From Saccharofermentans sp. (GTDB taxonomy: Bacteria > Bacillota > Clostridia > Saccharofermentanales > Saccharofermentanaceae): a DNA stretch of 64,000 nt. Shown piece by piece: positions 54,893 through 62,395 of the stretch; positions within the stretch are counted from its first letter, which is position 1, and every line of letters starts with the position of its first letter. The stretch covers positions 1 to 64,000 of the forward strand of contig JAILMW010000028.1 of assembly GCA_024692235.1 (NCBI GenBank), in the 5' to 3' direction. The position numbers and the translations under genes are program-made. Below the pieces are notes generated by a model, which was not told the origin of the DNA, searched no databases, and saw only the letters and a program-made list of their open reading frames with translations.

Positions 54893-56791
54893 GTGCCGTT
54901 TAGAATAATGGAGCAATTTGTTTTCTGGTATCCGGCTGTCATGGCAATGCTGTGGGTGTTCGGTGCCTTGCTCTTTTATTTTTCCAACGAGCGCAAGGGG
55001 GCACTCCCTATGGAGAAGATGCCCTTTGTATCGATCCTTATGCCGGCGCATAACGAGAGCAGTATACTGTATCCCGTAATAGAGCAGATGGCGGAGCTTA
55101 ATTACCCCAATTACGAGATCATCATAATAAACGACGGAAGTTCGGATGATACCGCGGAAGTAATAAAGAACCTGACTGCCAAGTATCCTATTGTAAGAGG
55201 AATAGATCTAAAGCCCAACTGCGGTAAGGCGAATGCTTTGTACTTGGGCCTTATCGCATCCAAGGGCGAGATCCTGGTGGGTGTAGATGCGGACTCGTAT
55301 CTTGATAAGAATGCCATAAGGTATCTGGTATCGCATTTCGTAAACGAGAATAACGGAGAGAGGGTCGGTGCCGTCACAGGCAACCCCAGGGTAAGGAACA
55401 GAGGCTCGCTCTTAGGAAAGCTCCAACTGTGTGAATATGCCAGCATAATAAGCCTGATAAAGCGTACTCAGAGGGTGCTCGGCAAGGTAATGACAGTGTC
55501 GGGCGTGTGCGTAGCGTACAGGAAGAGAGCGCTTGTTGATTGCGGCTTCTGGGACCGCGACATGATGACCGAGGATATAGCCGTTACCTGGAAGCTCGAA
55601 AAGAAGTTCTGGGACATAAGATACGAACCCAGGGCTCTTTGCTGGATGCTGGTACCCGAGACCGTAAAGGGACTCTGGAGACAGAGAAAGCGCTGGTCAG
55701 AGGGGGGCCTTGAGGTCATCTTCAGACACTGGGACATCTTTAAGAGCTGGCGAAGACGCCGCATGACTCCCATCTACTTCGAGCAGGTCTTATCCTTCCT
55801 GTGGTCTGTCTGCTGGCTTGTATTTACCGTTATTCTTATCTGCATGGAGATCGCAGGCAAGACCGTATTTACCGACTATATCTGGAAGAGTCAGTTCCTG
55901 TCGTTTATATGCCTTTTCCAGTTCTTTGTAGCTATGTTCCTGGAGTCCAAGTACGACAGGGATGTCCTTAAAAATGCCTGGTCCGTTATCTGGTACCCCC
56001 TCTTTTACTGGTACGTAAATGTCTTTATAGCTCTGGCTGCCGTCATAAGAGCTATCCTTCCCAATAAGAAGCTCGCTACATGGAAGTCCCCTGACCGAGG
56101 GATCACGCAGCTTGCCAAGGAAGCTCAGATAGCCGAGAACGGCGGCGTGGTCGCTGCTGAGGAAGAGATACCCGTAAGATCCTCAGAGAAAGAGCTGACG
56201 ACGGAAGAGATAAGAATCTTAAGACTTCAGCAGGCGGCTTCCGGACTGACGGTAGGAGATAACGAAGGTCTCATAGATCCGAGCTTTTCCATACCTCTTA
56301 TTGACGGAAGCGAAGACCGCCCGGCTATCGACTACAAGATCGAGAGGCATATCGAATATGAGAACAAGCAGGTCTTATGGAAGCGCGTGATCGAAGTGAT
56401 CCTTACAGTCGCTTCCTGGATATATATCGTCATATACTGGCTTTTCATGGTTCAGGGAATGTTCCTGGATTATATAGGAAGACCCGTTAAGGAGTTCTGG
56501 GTATACACCATCGATTCCATCCATCAGACGGAGGAGTACTTCTCCATAATGTCCGTCGTAATACTTCTGGAGGTGCTTCTTCTTATCCTTTGGAAGGAAT
56601 ACAACTACCGTATGTACGGCAAGAGGAAGAGGAGGCACTTCATGCCGGATGTTACCGCAGAGGAACTTGATAAGATATTCGAGCTTGATGAAGAGATGAG
56701 CCGTAAGCTTCATAACGACAAGTTCATAGTAGTTCCCGTCAATCCGATCCCGGAAGGAATGGGACAGGGAAGAAAGAAGAAAAAGAAATGA
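54893..56791 (+). CDS. pgaC: PgaC-PgaD-like fused poly-N-acetylglucosamine synthase
   Basis: 632 residues, GTG start after GAGGGG. Residues 1-400 are a GT2 synthase: N-terminal membrane helix (about 12-30), PAHNESS, NDGSSDD (D81), VDADS (D132, D134), SGVCVAYR, TED (E227, D228) and QRKRW (264-268), followed by three or four membrane helices (about 295-390); this matches PgaC/IcaA. A linker (about 400-485) leads to residues 486-615, with two membrane helices (about 499-520 and 549-568) and YNYRMYGKRKRR, resembling PgaD. In E. coli PgaC and PgaD are separate and bind c-di-GMP at their interface; here they seem to be one chain. No pgaA/pgaB homologue is next to it. The product is probably a cell-surface polysaccharide. 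Confidence 0.82.
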   Translation: MPFRIMEQFVFWYPAVMAMLWVFGALLFYFSNERKGALPMEKMPFVSILMPAHNESSILYPVIEQMAELNYPNYEIIIINDGSSDDTAEVIKNLTAKYPIVRGIDLKPNCGKANALYLGLIASKGEILVGVDADSYLDKNAIRYLVSHFVNENNGERVGAVTGNPRVRNRGSLLGKLQLCEYASIISLIKRTQRVLGKVMTVSGVCVAYRKRALVDCGFWDRDMMTEDIAVTWKLEKKFWDIRYEPRALCWMLVPETVKGLWRQRKRWSEGGLEVIFRHWDIFKSWRRRRMTPIYFEQVLSFLWSVCWLVFTVILICMEIAGKTVFTDYIWKSQFLSFICLFQFFVAMFLESKYDRDVLKNAWSVIWYPLFYWYVNVFIALAAVIRAILPNKKLATWKSPDRGITQLAKEAQIAENGGVVAAEEEIPVRSSEKELTTEEIRILRLQQAASGLTVGDNEGLIDPSFSIPLIDGSEDRPAIDYKIERHIEYENKQVLWKRVIEVILTVASWIYIVIYWLFMVQGMFLDYIGRPVKEFWVYTIDSIHQTEEYFSIMSVVILLEVLLLILWKEYNYRMYGKRKRRHFMPDVTAEELDKIFELDEEMSRKLHNDKFIVVPVNPIPEGMGQGRKKKKK

Positions 56792-56816
56792 CCCGTCAGA
56801 CAATGCGACGGGTCAT
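56788..56816 (-). terminator. Terminator for tRNA-Thr (overlaps the pgaC stop)
   Basis: ATGACCCGTC (56788-56797) and GACGGGTCAT (56807-56816) pair. On the minus strand the hairpin is followed by a T-rich run (TTTCTTTTTCTTTC), so it ends the tRNA transcript. On the plus strand it has no T-tract. Confidence 0.7.
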
Positions 56817-56823
56817 ATTCATC

Positions 56824-56899
56824 TGGAGCCTTCAACCGGGATCGAACCGGTGACCTCATCCTTACCATGGATGCGCTCTACCTACTGAGCTATGAAGGC
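56824..56899 (-). tRNA. tRNA-Thr (GGT)
   Basis: 76 bases including an encoded CCA. Acceptor stem GCCTTCA pairs with TGAAGGC; D arm AGCTCAGTAGGTAGAGC; anticodon loop ATGGTAA gives GGT, reading ACC/ACT; T arm CCGGTTCGATCCCGG. The terminator at 56788-56816 follows on this strand. Confidence 0.95.
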
Positions 56900-56937
56900 A
56901 TCTTAATGCCACAGAAGTATACCATAAACCTTATATA

Positions 56938-57255
56938 TCAGACAAGAGTGAGAAGAAAGCTCACGATGAAAGTCATAAGGCATGTTCCTATGGCAACCGT
57001 AAGAAGACTCTTGCCTTTCCAGGCGAGGAAAAGTGCTACTGTGAATCCGGCTCCTGCAGCAAGGACGGAGCCCGTAGAGAAAAGGATAGCAGGGAATGTC
57101 ATGGCAGAGAGTACGGAATATGGAATATAGTCAAAGAAAGCCTGCACGCGCTTGCTTTTTATCTTGCCCTGGAACAAGGTGAAGGGCAATGCTCTTATAA
57201 GATATGTGGAGACTGCCATCACGATAAGGAGGGGGAAGAACTTATCATTGTCCAT
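56938..57255 (-). CDS. azlD: Branched-chain amino acid exporter, small subunit
   Basis: 105 residues with four membrane segments. TYLIRALPFTLF and FDYIPYSVLSAMTFPAIL match AzlD. It works with AzlC to export branched-chain amino acids or analogues. It overlaps azlC by 11 bases and is the last gene of the leftward group, running toward tRNA-Thr. Confidence 0.9.
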   Translation of the reverse strand: MDNDKFFPLLIVMAVSTYLIRALPFTLFQGKIKSKRVQAFFDYIPYSVLSAMTFPAILFSTGSVLAAGAGFTVALFLAWKGKSLLTVAIGTCLMTFIVSFLLTLV

Positions 57256-57949
57256 AAGCTTCCTCCTTTGTCGGCAACGCGAATACTCCGATAAGAGCCG
57301 CTATTACCGCGCAGATGATTATCGTGAAACCTCCCGATATGTGCTCCTTAAGCGGAGGCGTAAAATAGAAGACTGCGGACAGTACCACTGATATGAAGGA
57401 TACGATCGCGATATTAGCCTCCTTACGGGATGCGGGAATAACTATGGCTACGAACATTCCGTAGATACCGATCGCCAGAGATTCCGTCACGATAGAGGGA
57501 AGGATATTGCCGCATACTGCCCCGAGGAGTGTTCCAAGAGACCATCCGAGGGTAGGAAGTATCGCCAGGCCCAGCATATAACTGCGACCGACAGGTCTGT
57601 CCTTGCCCGAAGATACGCCGAAGATCTCGTCTGTAATGAAGAATGAAGTAACGAGCCTTGAAGGAGTATTCAGGGTCTTATCCGCTTTCTGAGACAGCGA
57701 AATGCTCATCAGGGAGTAACGAAGATTAATTATCAGCTGAGCTACGGCCATTTCCACAAAGCCGCCTGATGCCACCATGATCTCGACCCCTGCGACCTGT
57801 CCTGCCGAAGTAAGGCAAGTGATCGATATCAGAACTGCCTGCCACCAGGTAAGACCCGAGGATACCGCAAGTATGCCAAAAGAAAAGGATACTGATAAGT
57901 ATCCTAATCCGATAGCCAGTCCGTCTTTAAAACCTTCTTTGAATGTCAT
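57245..57949 (-). CDS. azlC: Branched-chain amino acid exporter, large subunit
   Basis: 234 residues, six to eight membrane segments. GLAIGLGYLSVSFSFGILA, GQVAGVEIM and LRYSLMSISLS with FITDEIFGV are AzlC family blocks. Its start overlaps the stop of the lipoprotein gene upstream (ATGA), and its end overlaps azlD, so the three genes are probably one transcript. Located in the cell membrane. Confidence 0.92.
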   Translation of the reverse strand: MTFKEGFKDGLAIGLGYLSVSFSFGILAVSSGLTWWQAVLISITCLTSAGQVAGVEIMVASGGFVEMAVAQLIINLRYSLMSISLSQKADKTLNTPSRLVTSFFITDEIFGVSSGKDRPVGRSYMLGLAILPTLGWSLGTLLGAVCGNILPSIVTESLAIGIYGMFVAIVIPASRKEANIAIVSFISVVLSAVFYFTPPLKEHISGGFTIIICAVIAALIGVFALPTKEEAYGQ

Positions 57950-58485
57950 TCGTCGAAGTTGCCGTAAAGACTCTTAAGTTCTGAGAATGACAGATACAGA
58001 TCCAAGGCGTCAGGCCTGGAGACAGGTTCTACAGTCTGAAGCTCATCGTTGATCTGATAGAGAGTACCGCTTATTATCACATACTTCTCAATATATACGG
58101 AATCATTACCGCTTATGGGAGCTCTTGCGATAAATACGGTGGATTCATCTATAAGGAAATACTCGTCGCACTCCACGAGATCGCCCCTTGTAACTTCAAG
58201 TGAACACTTCTTGAAAGTTCCGTCCTCGGACTCCAGGAAGCTCGCCGTGCAGTAATTTCCTCCGGGAGTGGATCCTTCGGATGTCTTGAAGTAGACGTTG
58301 TTGGATTCGTCGTTCATGAAATCGCCGAAGCTGTTCTGATATTCGTAGATCTTTGTATTCAATGTCGTATAATCCGGATTGGTAGCTGCTGCGGAAGCAT
58401 CTGCATTCTCGGTACAAGCTACAAGAGATAAGGCCAGAGCCAGGGTACAGATGACGGCAGAAAACCTTGAAAACACTTTATTCAT
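57946..58485 (-). CDS. Lipoprotein of unknown function
   Basis: 179 residues. Signal peptide with lipobox LSLVAC (Cys about residue 24). The mature part has strand-rich stretches (NYCTASFLESEDGTFKKCSL, EYFLIDESTVFIARAPI) and no recognised domain. Coupled to azlC by a 4-base overlap; a link to transport is possible, but coupling alone does not prove it. Plain AAGGGGAATATC ribosome site upstream. Confidence 0.72.
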   Translation of the reverse strand: MNKVFSRFSAVICTLALALSLVACTENADASAAATNPDYTTLNTKIYEYQNSFGDFMNDESNNVYFKTSEGSTPGGNYCTASFLESEDGTFKKCSLEVTRGDLVECDEYFLIDESTVFIARAPISGNDSVYIEKYVIISGTLYQINDELQTVEPVSRPDALDLYLSFSELKSLYGNFDE

Positions 58486-58602
58486 AAGATATTCCCCTTG
58501 TTAAGGAAAGTTTATTCAAACGGATTATAGCATATTATTGACAAAACAGGACAAAGAAAGTAAAATTATTCAGCATCTTAGCACGAGATGTATATCGATC
58601 AA

Positions 58603-58695
58603 GGAGAAGTCGCGTAGCCTGGTCGAGCGCGTACGACTGGAAATCGTATAAACCCCAAAAGGGTTTCGAGGGTTCGAATCCCTCCTTCTCCGCCA
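58603..58695 (+). tRNA. tRNA-Ser (GGA)
   Basis: 93 bases with encoded CCA. Acceptor GGAGAAG pairs with CTTCTCC, discriminator G. Anticodon loop CTGGAAA gives GGA for UCC/UCU codons. The long variable arm (CCCC AAAA GGGG-like) is typical of class II serine tRNAs. Followed by a terminator. Confidence 0.96.
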
Positions 58696-58700
58696 AATAA

Positions 58701-58730
58701 AAGAAGCATCACAGATGTGGTGCTTCTTTT
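58701..58730 (+). terminator. Rho-independent terminator of tRNA-Ser
   Basis: AAGAAGCATCAC (58701-58712) pairs with GTGGTGCTTCTT (58717-58728), then TTATTTTGT. Confidence 0.85.
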
Positions 58731-58750
58731 ATTTTGTCTGAAACAGCGTA

Positions 58751-58774
58751 TTTGACGACAATTTTGACGACAAT
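58751..58774. repeat. Tandem 12-base repeat after tRNA-Ser
   Basis: TTTGACGACAAT occurs twice in tandem (58751-58762 and 58763-58774), without change, 56 bases after the tRNA-Ser 3' end. Such short direct repeats close to a tRNA resemble arm-type binding sites of tyrosine integrases. No integrase gene is present in the window. The stretch from here to 58908 holds no other clear feature. Confidence 0.5.
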
Positions 58775-58908
58775 TACGATATTTCATAATGGTCTCTGTA
58801 AGATATCTTATCGAGTTGAGCTTTCTGTATGTAAAATGCCCTTGTGAAAGTCTATAATCAAAGACGGTATTATTTATCGATAATATATGTCAGGAGATGA
58901 GAACATAT

Positions 58909-59760
58909 ATGAAGAGAACAAAGTTGATATCACTCGGTCTTTGTGCCGCGCTTGCACTCGGTTCATTCGCAGGCTGTAATTCCACTGAGGAGACAACAGA
59001 AAAAACTACGAAGGCCAGCGAAATAAAAAGCGAGGAGACGACGACTGAAGAGACAACGGTAACAACGTCGGAGGAGACTTCTTCAGAGTCTTCATCGGAG
59101 ACTTCCGTGAGCGCGGAAGATACTTTGGATATTGCTCCCGAGAGCGTTGACATGACTTCTGATTCTCAGCTTTATGCCAATACGTTCATCACTAACTTTG
59201 TTGAGCAGTTCTTCTACGATTACGACAGGGACAGTGCAAGTACAGAGCAGATCCTGGACTTTATCCATGCAAATATAAAACTTAATGCTTATAGCCAGAT
59301 AAGCTTTGAGACAAAAGGCGATATCACTTATGAAGTGTTTTCCTTAGAAGCTGCTCAGACTGTCGCTGCGAGATACTTCGGCCTTCTTCTTACAGAGGAC
59401 GATCTTAATTCGCTCTCCGCACCTCCGTCTGCTTACGGCGATCAGCCTGCAGGACCGTACTATGAAGACGGAAAGATCTGGTATGAGGCAGCTGACGGAG
59501 AAGGATGTAACAGGATAGGTATCGTCGATTCGGTGACGAATAATACCGACGGTACGCTTACAATAGAATTTACGATCTACGAGATAGACCTTGATACATA
59601 CTGGTCGTTAAGTCTTGATGATCTTCGCGCTTATTATGCATTGACACCCGATCAGGCCGCAGCTGATACGACGCTTACGGCAGTTTCTTCGGGCACGGCT
59701 ACCGTAGGAGTATCCCAGTCAGGAGATTATTATCTGATCACTTATTCTACGGTAAGATAA
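58909..59760 (+). CDS. Lipoprotein with Thr/Ser/Glu-rich linker
   Basis: 283 residues. MKRTKLISLGLCAALALGSF with lipobox AGC; then a low-complexity Glu/Thr/Ser linker (about 20-75) such as gives a flexible tether through the wall, and a globular domain (about 90-283) of unknown family (YANTFITNFVEQFFYDYDRD, FSLEAAQTVAARYFGLLLTE, DGTLTIEFTIYEIDLDTYW). The start is ATG 58909; an ATG 12 bases upstream sits directly on the ribosome site. Probably a surface protein. Confidence 0.72.
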   Translation: MKRTKLISLGLCAALALGSFAGCNSTEETTEKTTKASEIKSEETTTEETTVTTSEETSSESSSETSVSAEDTLDIAPESVDMTSDSQLYANTFITNFVEQFFYDYDRDSASTEQILDFIHANIKLNAYSQISFETKGDITYEVFSLEAAQTVAARYFGLLLTEDDLNSLSAPPSAYGDQPAGPYYEDGKIWYEAADGEGCNRIGIVDSVTNNTDGTLTIEFTIYEIDLDTYWSLSLDDLRAYYALTPDQAAADTTLTAVSSGTATVGVSQSGDYYLITYSTVR

Positions 59761-59786
59761 TAAAGAGAAGACAGATTGGAAGATCT

Positions 59787-59827
59787 GATCCCGGGAGCCT
59801 TAGGATATGAGGCTTTCGGGATCTTTG
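59787..59827 (+). terminator. Rho-independent terminator
   Basis: GATCCCGGGAGCCT (59787-59800) pairs with AGGCTTTCGGGATC (59810-59823), two G-T pairs, followed by TTTG. Confidence 0.8.
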
Positions 59828-59925
59828 TTTGACTGAAAAGATAAGGGCTTATGCCACAGATGATGCGCATAAAAGAATTTTTATGTATAATCCCATTAAT
59901 GGTCTTAAAAAGGAAGGTATGTTAA

Positions 59926-60786
59926 ATGAAGAAAGATTCGACAGGCGTAGTTGTCGCCAGAGTGTTTATAACGATATTTCTTACTGTCACATTGGGACTT
60001 GCGAGTATCGGTGTGGCTTTAAGGGCAACATTCTTCGACACAAAGAGCTGGAGAACATTGCTTACCAGCGATGAGTTTATCGATATCCTTATGGAAGATG
60101 CGGAGATCGAGGAGATCACAGAGGATCCTATCCTCAAGGATGAACTGGACAAAGACTTTTTTACGGATTATGCGCATTTCTGCGTAAATGAGCTGATGGA
60201 TGTAATAGAGAGCGGTGATACGGAGATCGACGAGGAGGCTCTTGACGATCTTTATGATGAGTATCTCGAGGATCTCTTCTATGAATATGCTACTCCCGCA
60301 GAGCGTGCGCAGTTCAAGGATGAATTCTACGATGTTGTCTGCGATTCCGTAGAGGAGGCCGCTGATGAACTTGAGGAAAGCGGATTCTTTGAGTTCAAGG
60401 AGAACTTCAACAAAGGCTTTGCGGTATATATGGGAATAACGGTCATCTTAAGTGCCGTCTTTATCGTGGTCATGTTCGTTATAAGTAAGGATAAGTTCGC
60501 TCCTGTAAGAAATACCGGTATCGCACTTGTAGTCTGCGAAGTCCTTAACGGTATCGGAATAGCAGGTATCGGAGGATTGCTGACGATCGCATTCAACGAA
60601 GTTGACGAGAAGGAACTCGGTAAGCTCTTCGCGAATTATGTTTTCAAGCAGACAGGTATAGCACTTCTCATACTTGGTGTGTTATTGGTATTCGGAGTAT
60701 TCCTTATCGTATTCAGCGCGATATCCAAGAAGAATGCCGCAAGGATCAGTGACGACAGCGACGGAGTGATAGTAGAAGAGGGCTGA
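59926..60786 (+). CDS. Membrane protein of unknown function
   Basis: 286 residues. One membrane segment near the start (about 10-33), a long acidic soluble part (about 35-160, many Glu and Asp, mainly helical), then three membrane segments (about 165-187, 197-222 and 243-268). No family recognised. A TATAAT at 59886-59891 may be its -10 box. A ribosome site AAAGGAAGG is 9 bases before the ATG. Function unknown. Confidence 0.65.
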   Translation: MKKDSTGVVVARVFITIFLTVTLGLASIGVALRATFFDTKSWRTLLTSDEFIDILMEDAEIEEITEDPILKDELDKDFFTDYAHFCVNELMDVIESGDTEIDEEALDDLYDEYLEDLFYEYATPAERAQFKDEFYDVVCDSVEEAADELEESGFFEFKENFNKGFAVYMGITVILSAVFIVVMFVISKDKFAPVRNTGIALVVCEVLNGIGIAGIGGLLTIAFNEVDEKELGKLFANYVFKQTGIALLILGVLLVFGVFLIVFSAISKKNAARISDDSDGVIVEEG

Positions 60787-60793
60787 TATCTAA

Positions 60794-62095
60794 TCAGACT
60801 ATTCCCGTAAGGTCATACCATTCGGAATATGAGGACAGCGATCCGTCAAGGAGGAAGCTGTCCTCTTCTGTTATGGCGCCGTCGGAATTGGCATCTGTCC
60901 ATGTGACAGTGTGCCTTGTAACTTCCTCGTAGTCGGGAGATACCAGGATGAGCTCATATGAGAGGGAACCTTCTTCAGCAGGGATCTTGACGCGAAGTAC
61001 CGGTCTGCTCTCAAATCCGCTCTCTTCGAAGAAGTAGGCGGAAGTCATTCGAAGGGAGGAAGATCCTGCGGTAAGTATCTCTTCCTTGCTTCCTTCCGTT
61101 ATCCTGAATATTACTGCCGTCCCGTCGGATGTTCTCTCTATATATTCCTTTATACCGTCCGAATTGATGTCCAGAAGGGAAGCGCTTCCCGCTATGCCGT
61201 TGACGGTGGAGCCTCTGTAGGATGTACCGGATACGGAGTAAGCTTCCGTATGGTATGCGGGTCCTTCGGGTGAGACTATGTCGGAGAGGAAGCATATCTC
61301 TCCCGAGTCGTTTAAGAACATCGGCATCTCCGTATTAAGTGTGGTGTCGGCAAAAGAAGCATCGTATGCATTTCGCACATCTTCGGAGGAATCCGCGGCA
61401 CGGCCCAGGGTCGAATCAGGGTTAAGCCCCGTGTCAGTAAAAGGAGTCTCTCCTGCGGGAGCTCTTGAGATAAGTACGTTTCTTACGGCTCCTGCTGCCG
61501 CACCGTACAGGGTATCCTCATCAAGACCCGCGAAAGCCATTATGTCTTCGTTAGTAAGGCAAAGACTTTCCTCTGTATTGTAGGTAACGCACATATAGAC
61601 GTCGTCGCCTGAATCCAGGTGCGCCATTATAAGCACCGAGAAGATGTGGTCGTTAACTGCGAAATATATAAAGTCCGCGCCGGTACAGCGCTCGTCTGAC
61701 ATCAAGCCCGAGATAAAGTCGGAGATACGCGCATTGCAGGAATCAGCATCCTCGCTTCCGTCACGGAGCTTGGGAACGTAGAAGACACAAGTCTGCGACT
61801 CTCGTTCGACTGAGGATACGTCTACCCAGATGTTGTCGTTGGCGATAAAGCCGGAAGGCAGATCTTCTGCGGAAAACTGCACCTGAGGAAGATCGTTTAC
61901 GTAAGGGGTATTGTCTTCGTCTATGGAGGGGATGACAGGGAGCAACGGCTCAGTCTCGGGAGCTTCGGTATCCGAAGGGATCTCTTCGCTCTCGGAAGTA
62001 CTGATGGTTATGTGGGGCTTCACTGTTGACGAACACCCCGATATGGCCGCTATAACGACCAGTAATGCCACTGTTGCTGTCAGTGTCTTCTTCAT
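60794..62095 (-). CDS. Lipoprotein with acidic Asn/Asp loops
   Basis: 433 residues. Lipoprotein signal (MKKTLTATVALLVVIAAISG, then C). A linker is followed by a soluble part with DINSDGIKEY and DANSDGAITEEDSF, which resemble dockerin/EF-hand-like calcium loops of the FG-GAP or VCBS kind. The start is ATG 62095, 8 bases after GGAGG; an ATG 15 bases upstream overlaps this site. Probably a cell-surface or wall-facing protein. It converges on the unknown membrane gene, 7 bases apart, with no clear terminator. Confidence 0.75.
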   Translation of the reverse strand: MKKTLTATVALLVVIAAISGCSSTVKPHITISTSESEEIPSDTEAPETEPLLPVIPSIDEDNTPYVNDLPQVQFSAEDLPSGFIANDNIWVDVSSVERESQTCVFYVPKLRDGSEDADSCNARISDFISGLMSDERCTGADFIYFAVNDHIFSVLIMAHLDSGDDVYMCVTYNTEESLCLTNEDIMAFAGLDEDTLYGAAAGAVRNVLISRAPAGETPFTDTGLNPDSTLGRAADSSEDVRNAYDASFADTTLNTEMPMFLNDSGEICFLSDIVSPEGPAYHTEAYSVSGTSYRGSTVNGIAGSASLLDINSDGIKEYIERTSDGTAVIFRITEGSKEEILTAGSSSLRMTSAYFFEESGFESRPVLRVKIPAEEGSLSYELILVSPDYEEVTRHTVTWTDANSDGAITEEDSFLLDGSLSSYSEWYDLTGIV

Positions 62096-62395
62096 CTGTC
62101 TATCCTCCATTTACAATAATATCACAAATAGGACTCACACCGTTTCTACCTCCAAGGCAAAGCTGTAGTAAAATGATGCTACTGACGATAGTGCTCGTTA
62201 ACTATGGTAAGGAGCAGGATAAGAGAAAGTACGATACTATAACTATTTTGTTGTCGTAGTCGGACAAGCGGCTTTTGATAGCATTAATTTGTTTGTTCAT
62301 TTTGGGCAAAATCTAGGTATTTGTGCCTTTAATAGTTGAATTGTGTCCTACCTGCAATTAAGATTTATCTTGCTTTTATATCAGGGGGGAATTGA
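62096..62395. other. 300-base divergent intergenic region
   Basis: Between the leftward lipoprotein and the rightward RND gene. It holds the ribosome site of the lipoprotein (GGAGG on the minus strand) and of the RND gene (AGGGGGGA, 62382-62390). An AAGAT-TT-ATCTT palindrome lies near 62360-62371. No promoter meets both hexamer and spacing criteria by eye, and no RNA gene or repeat is seen. Confidence 0.5.

Noticed and set aside
58599..58787. 62-codon minus-strand frame with GGEGGIRTLE text
   Set aside because: This is the well-known false protein produced by reading the reverse strand of a serine tRNA gene.
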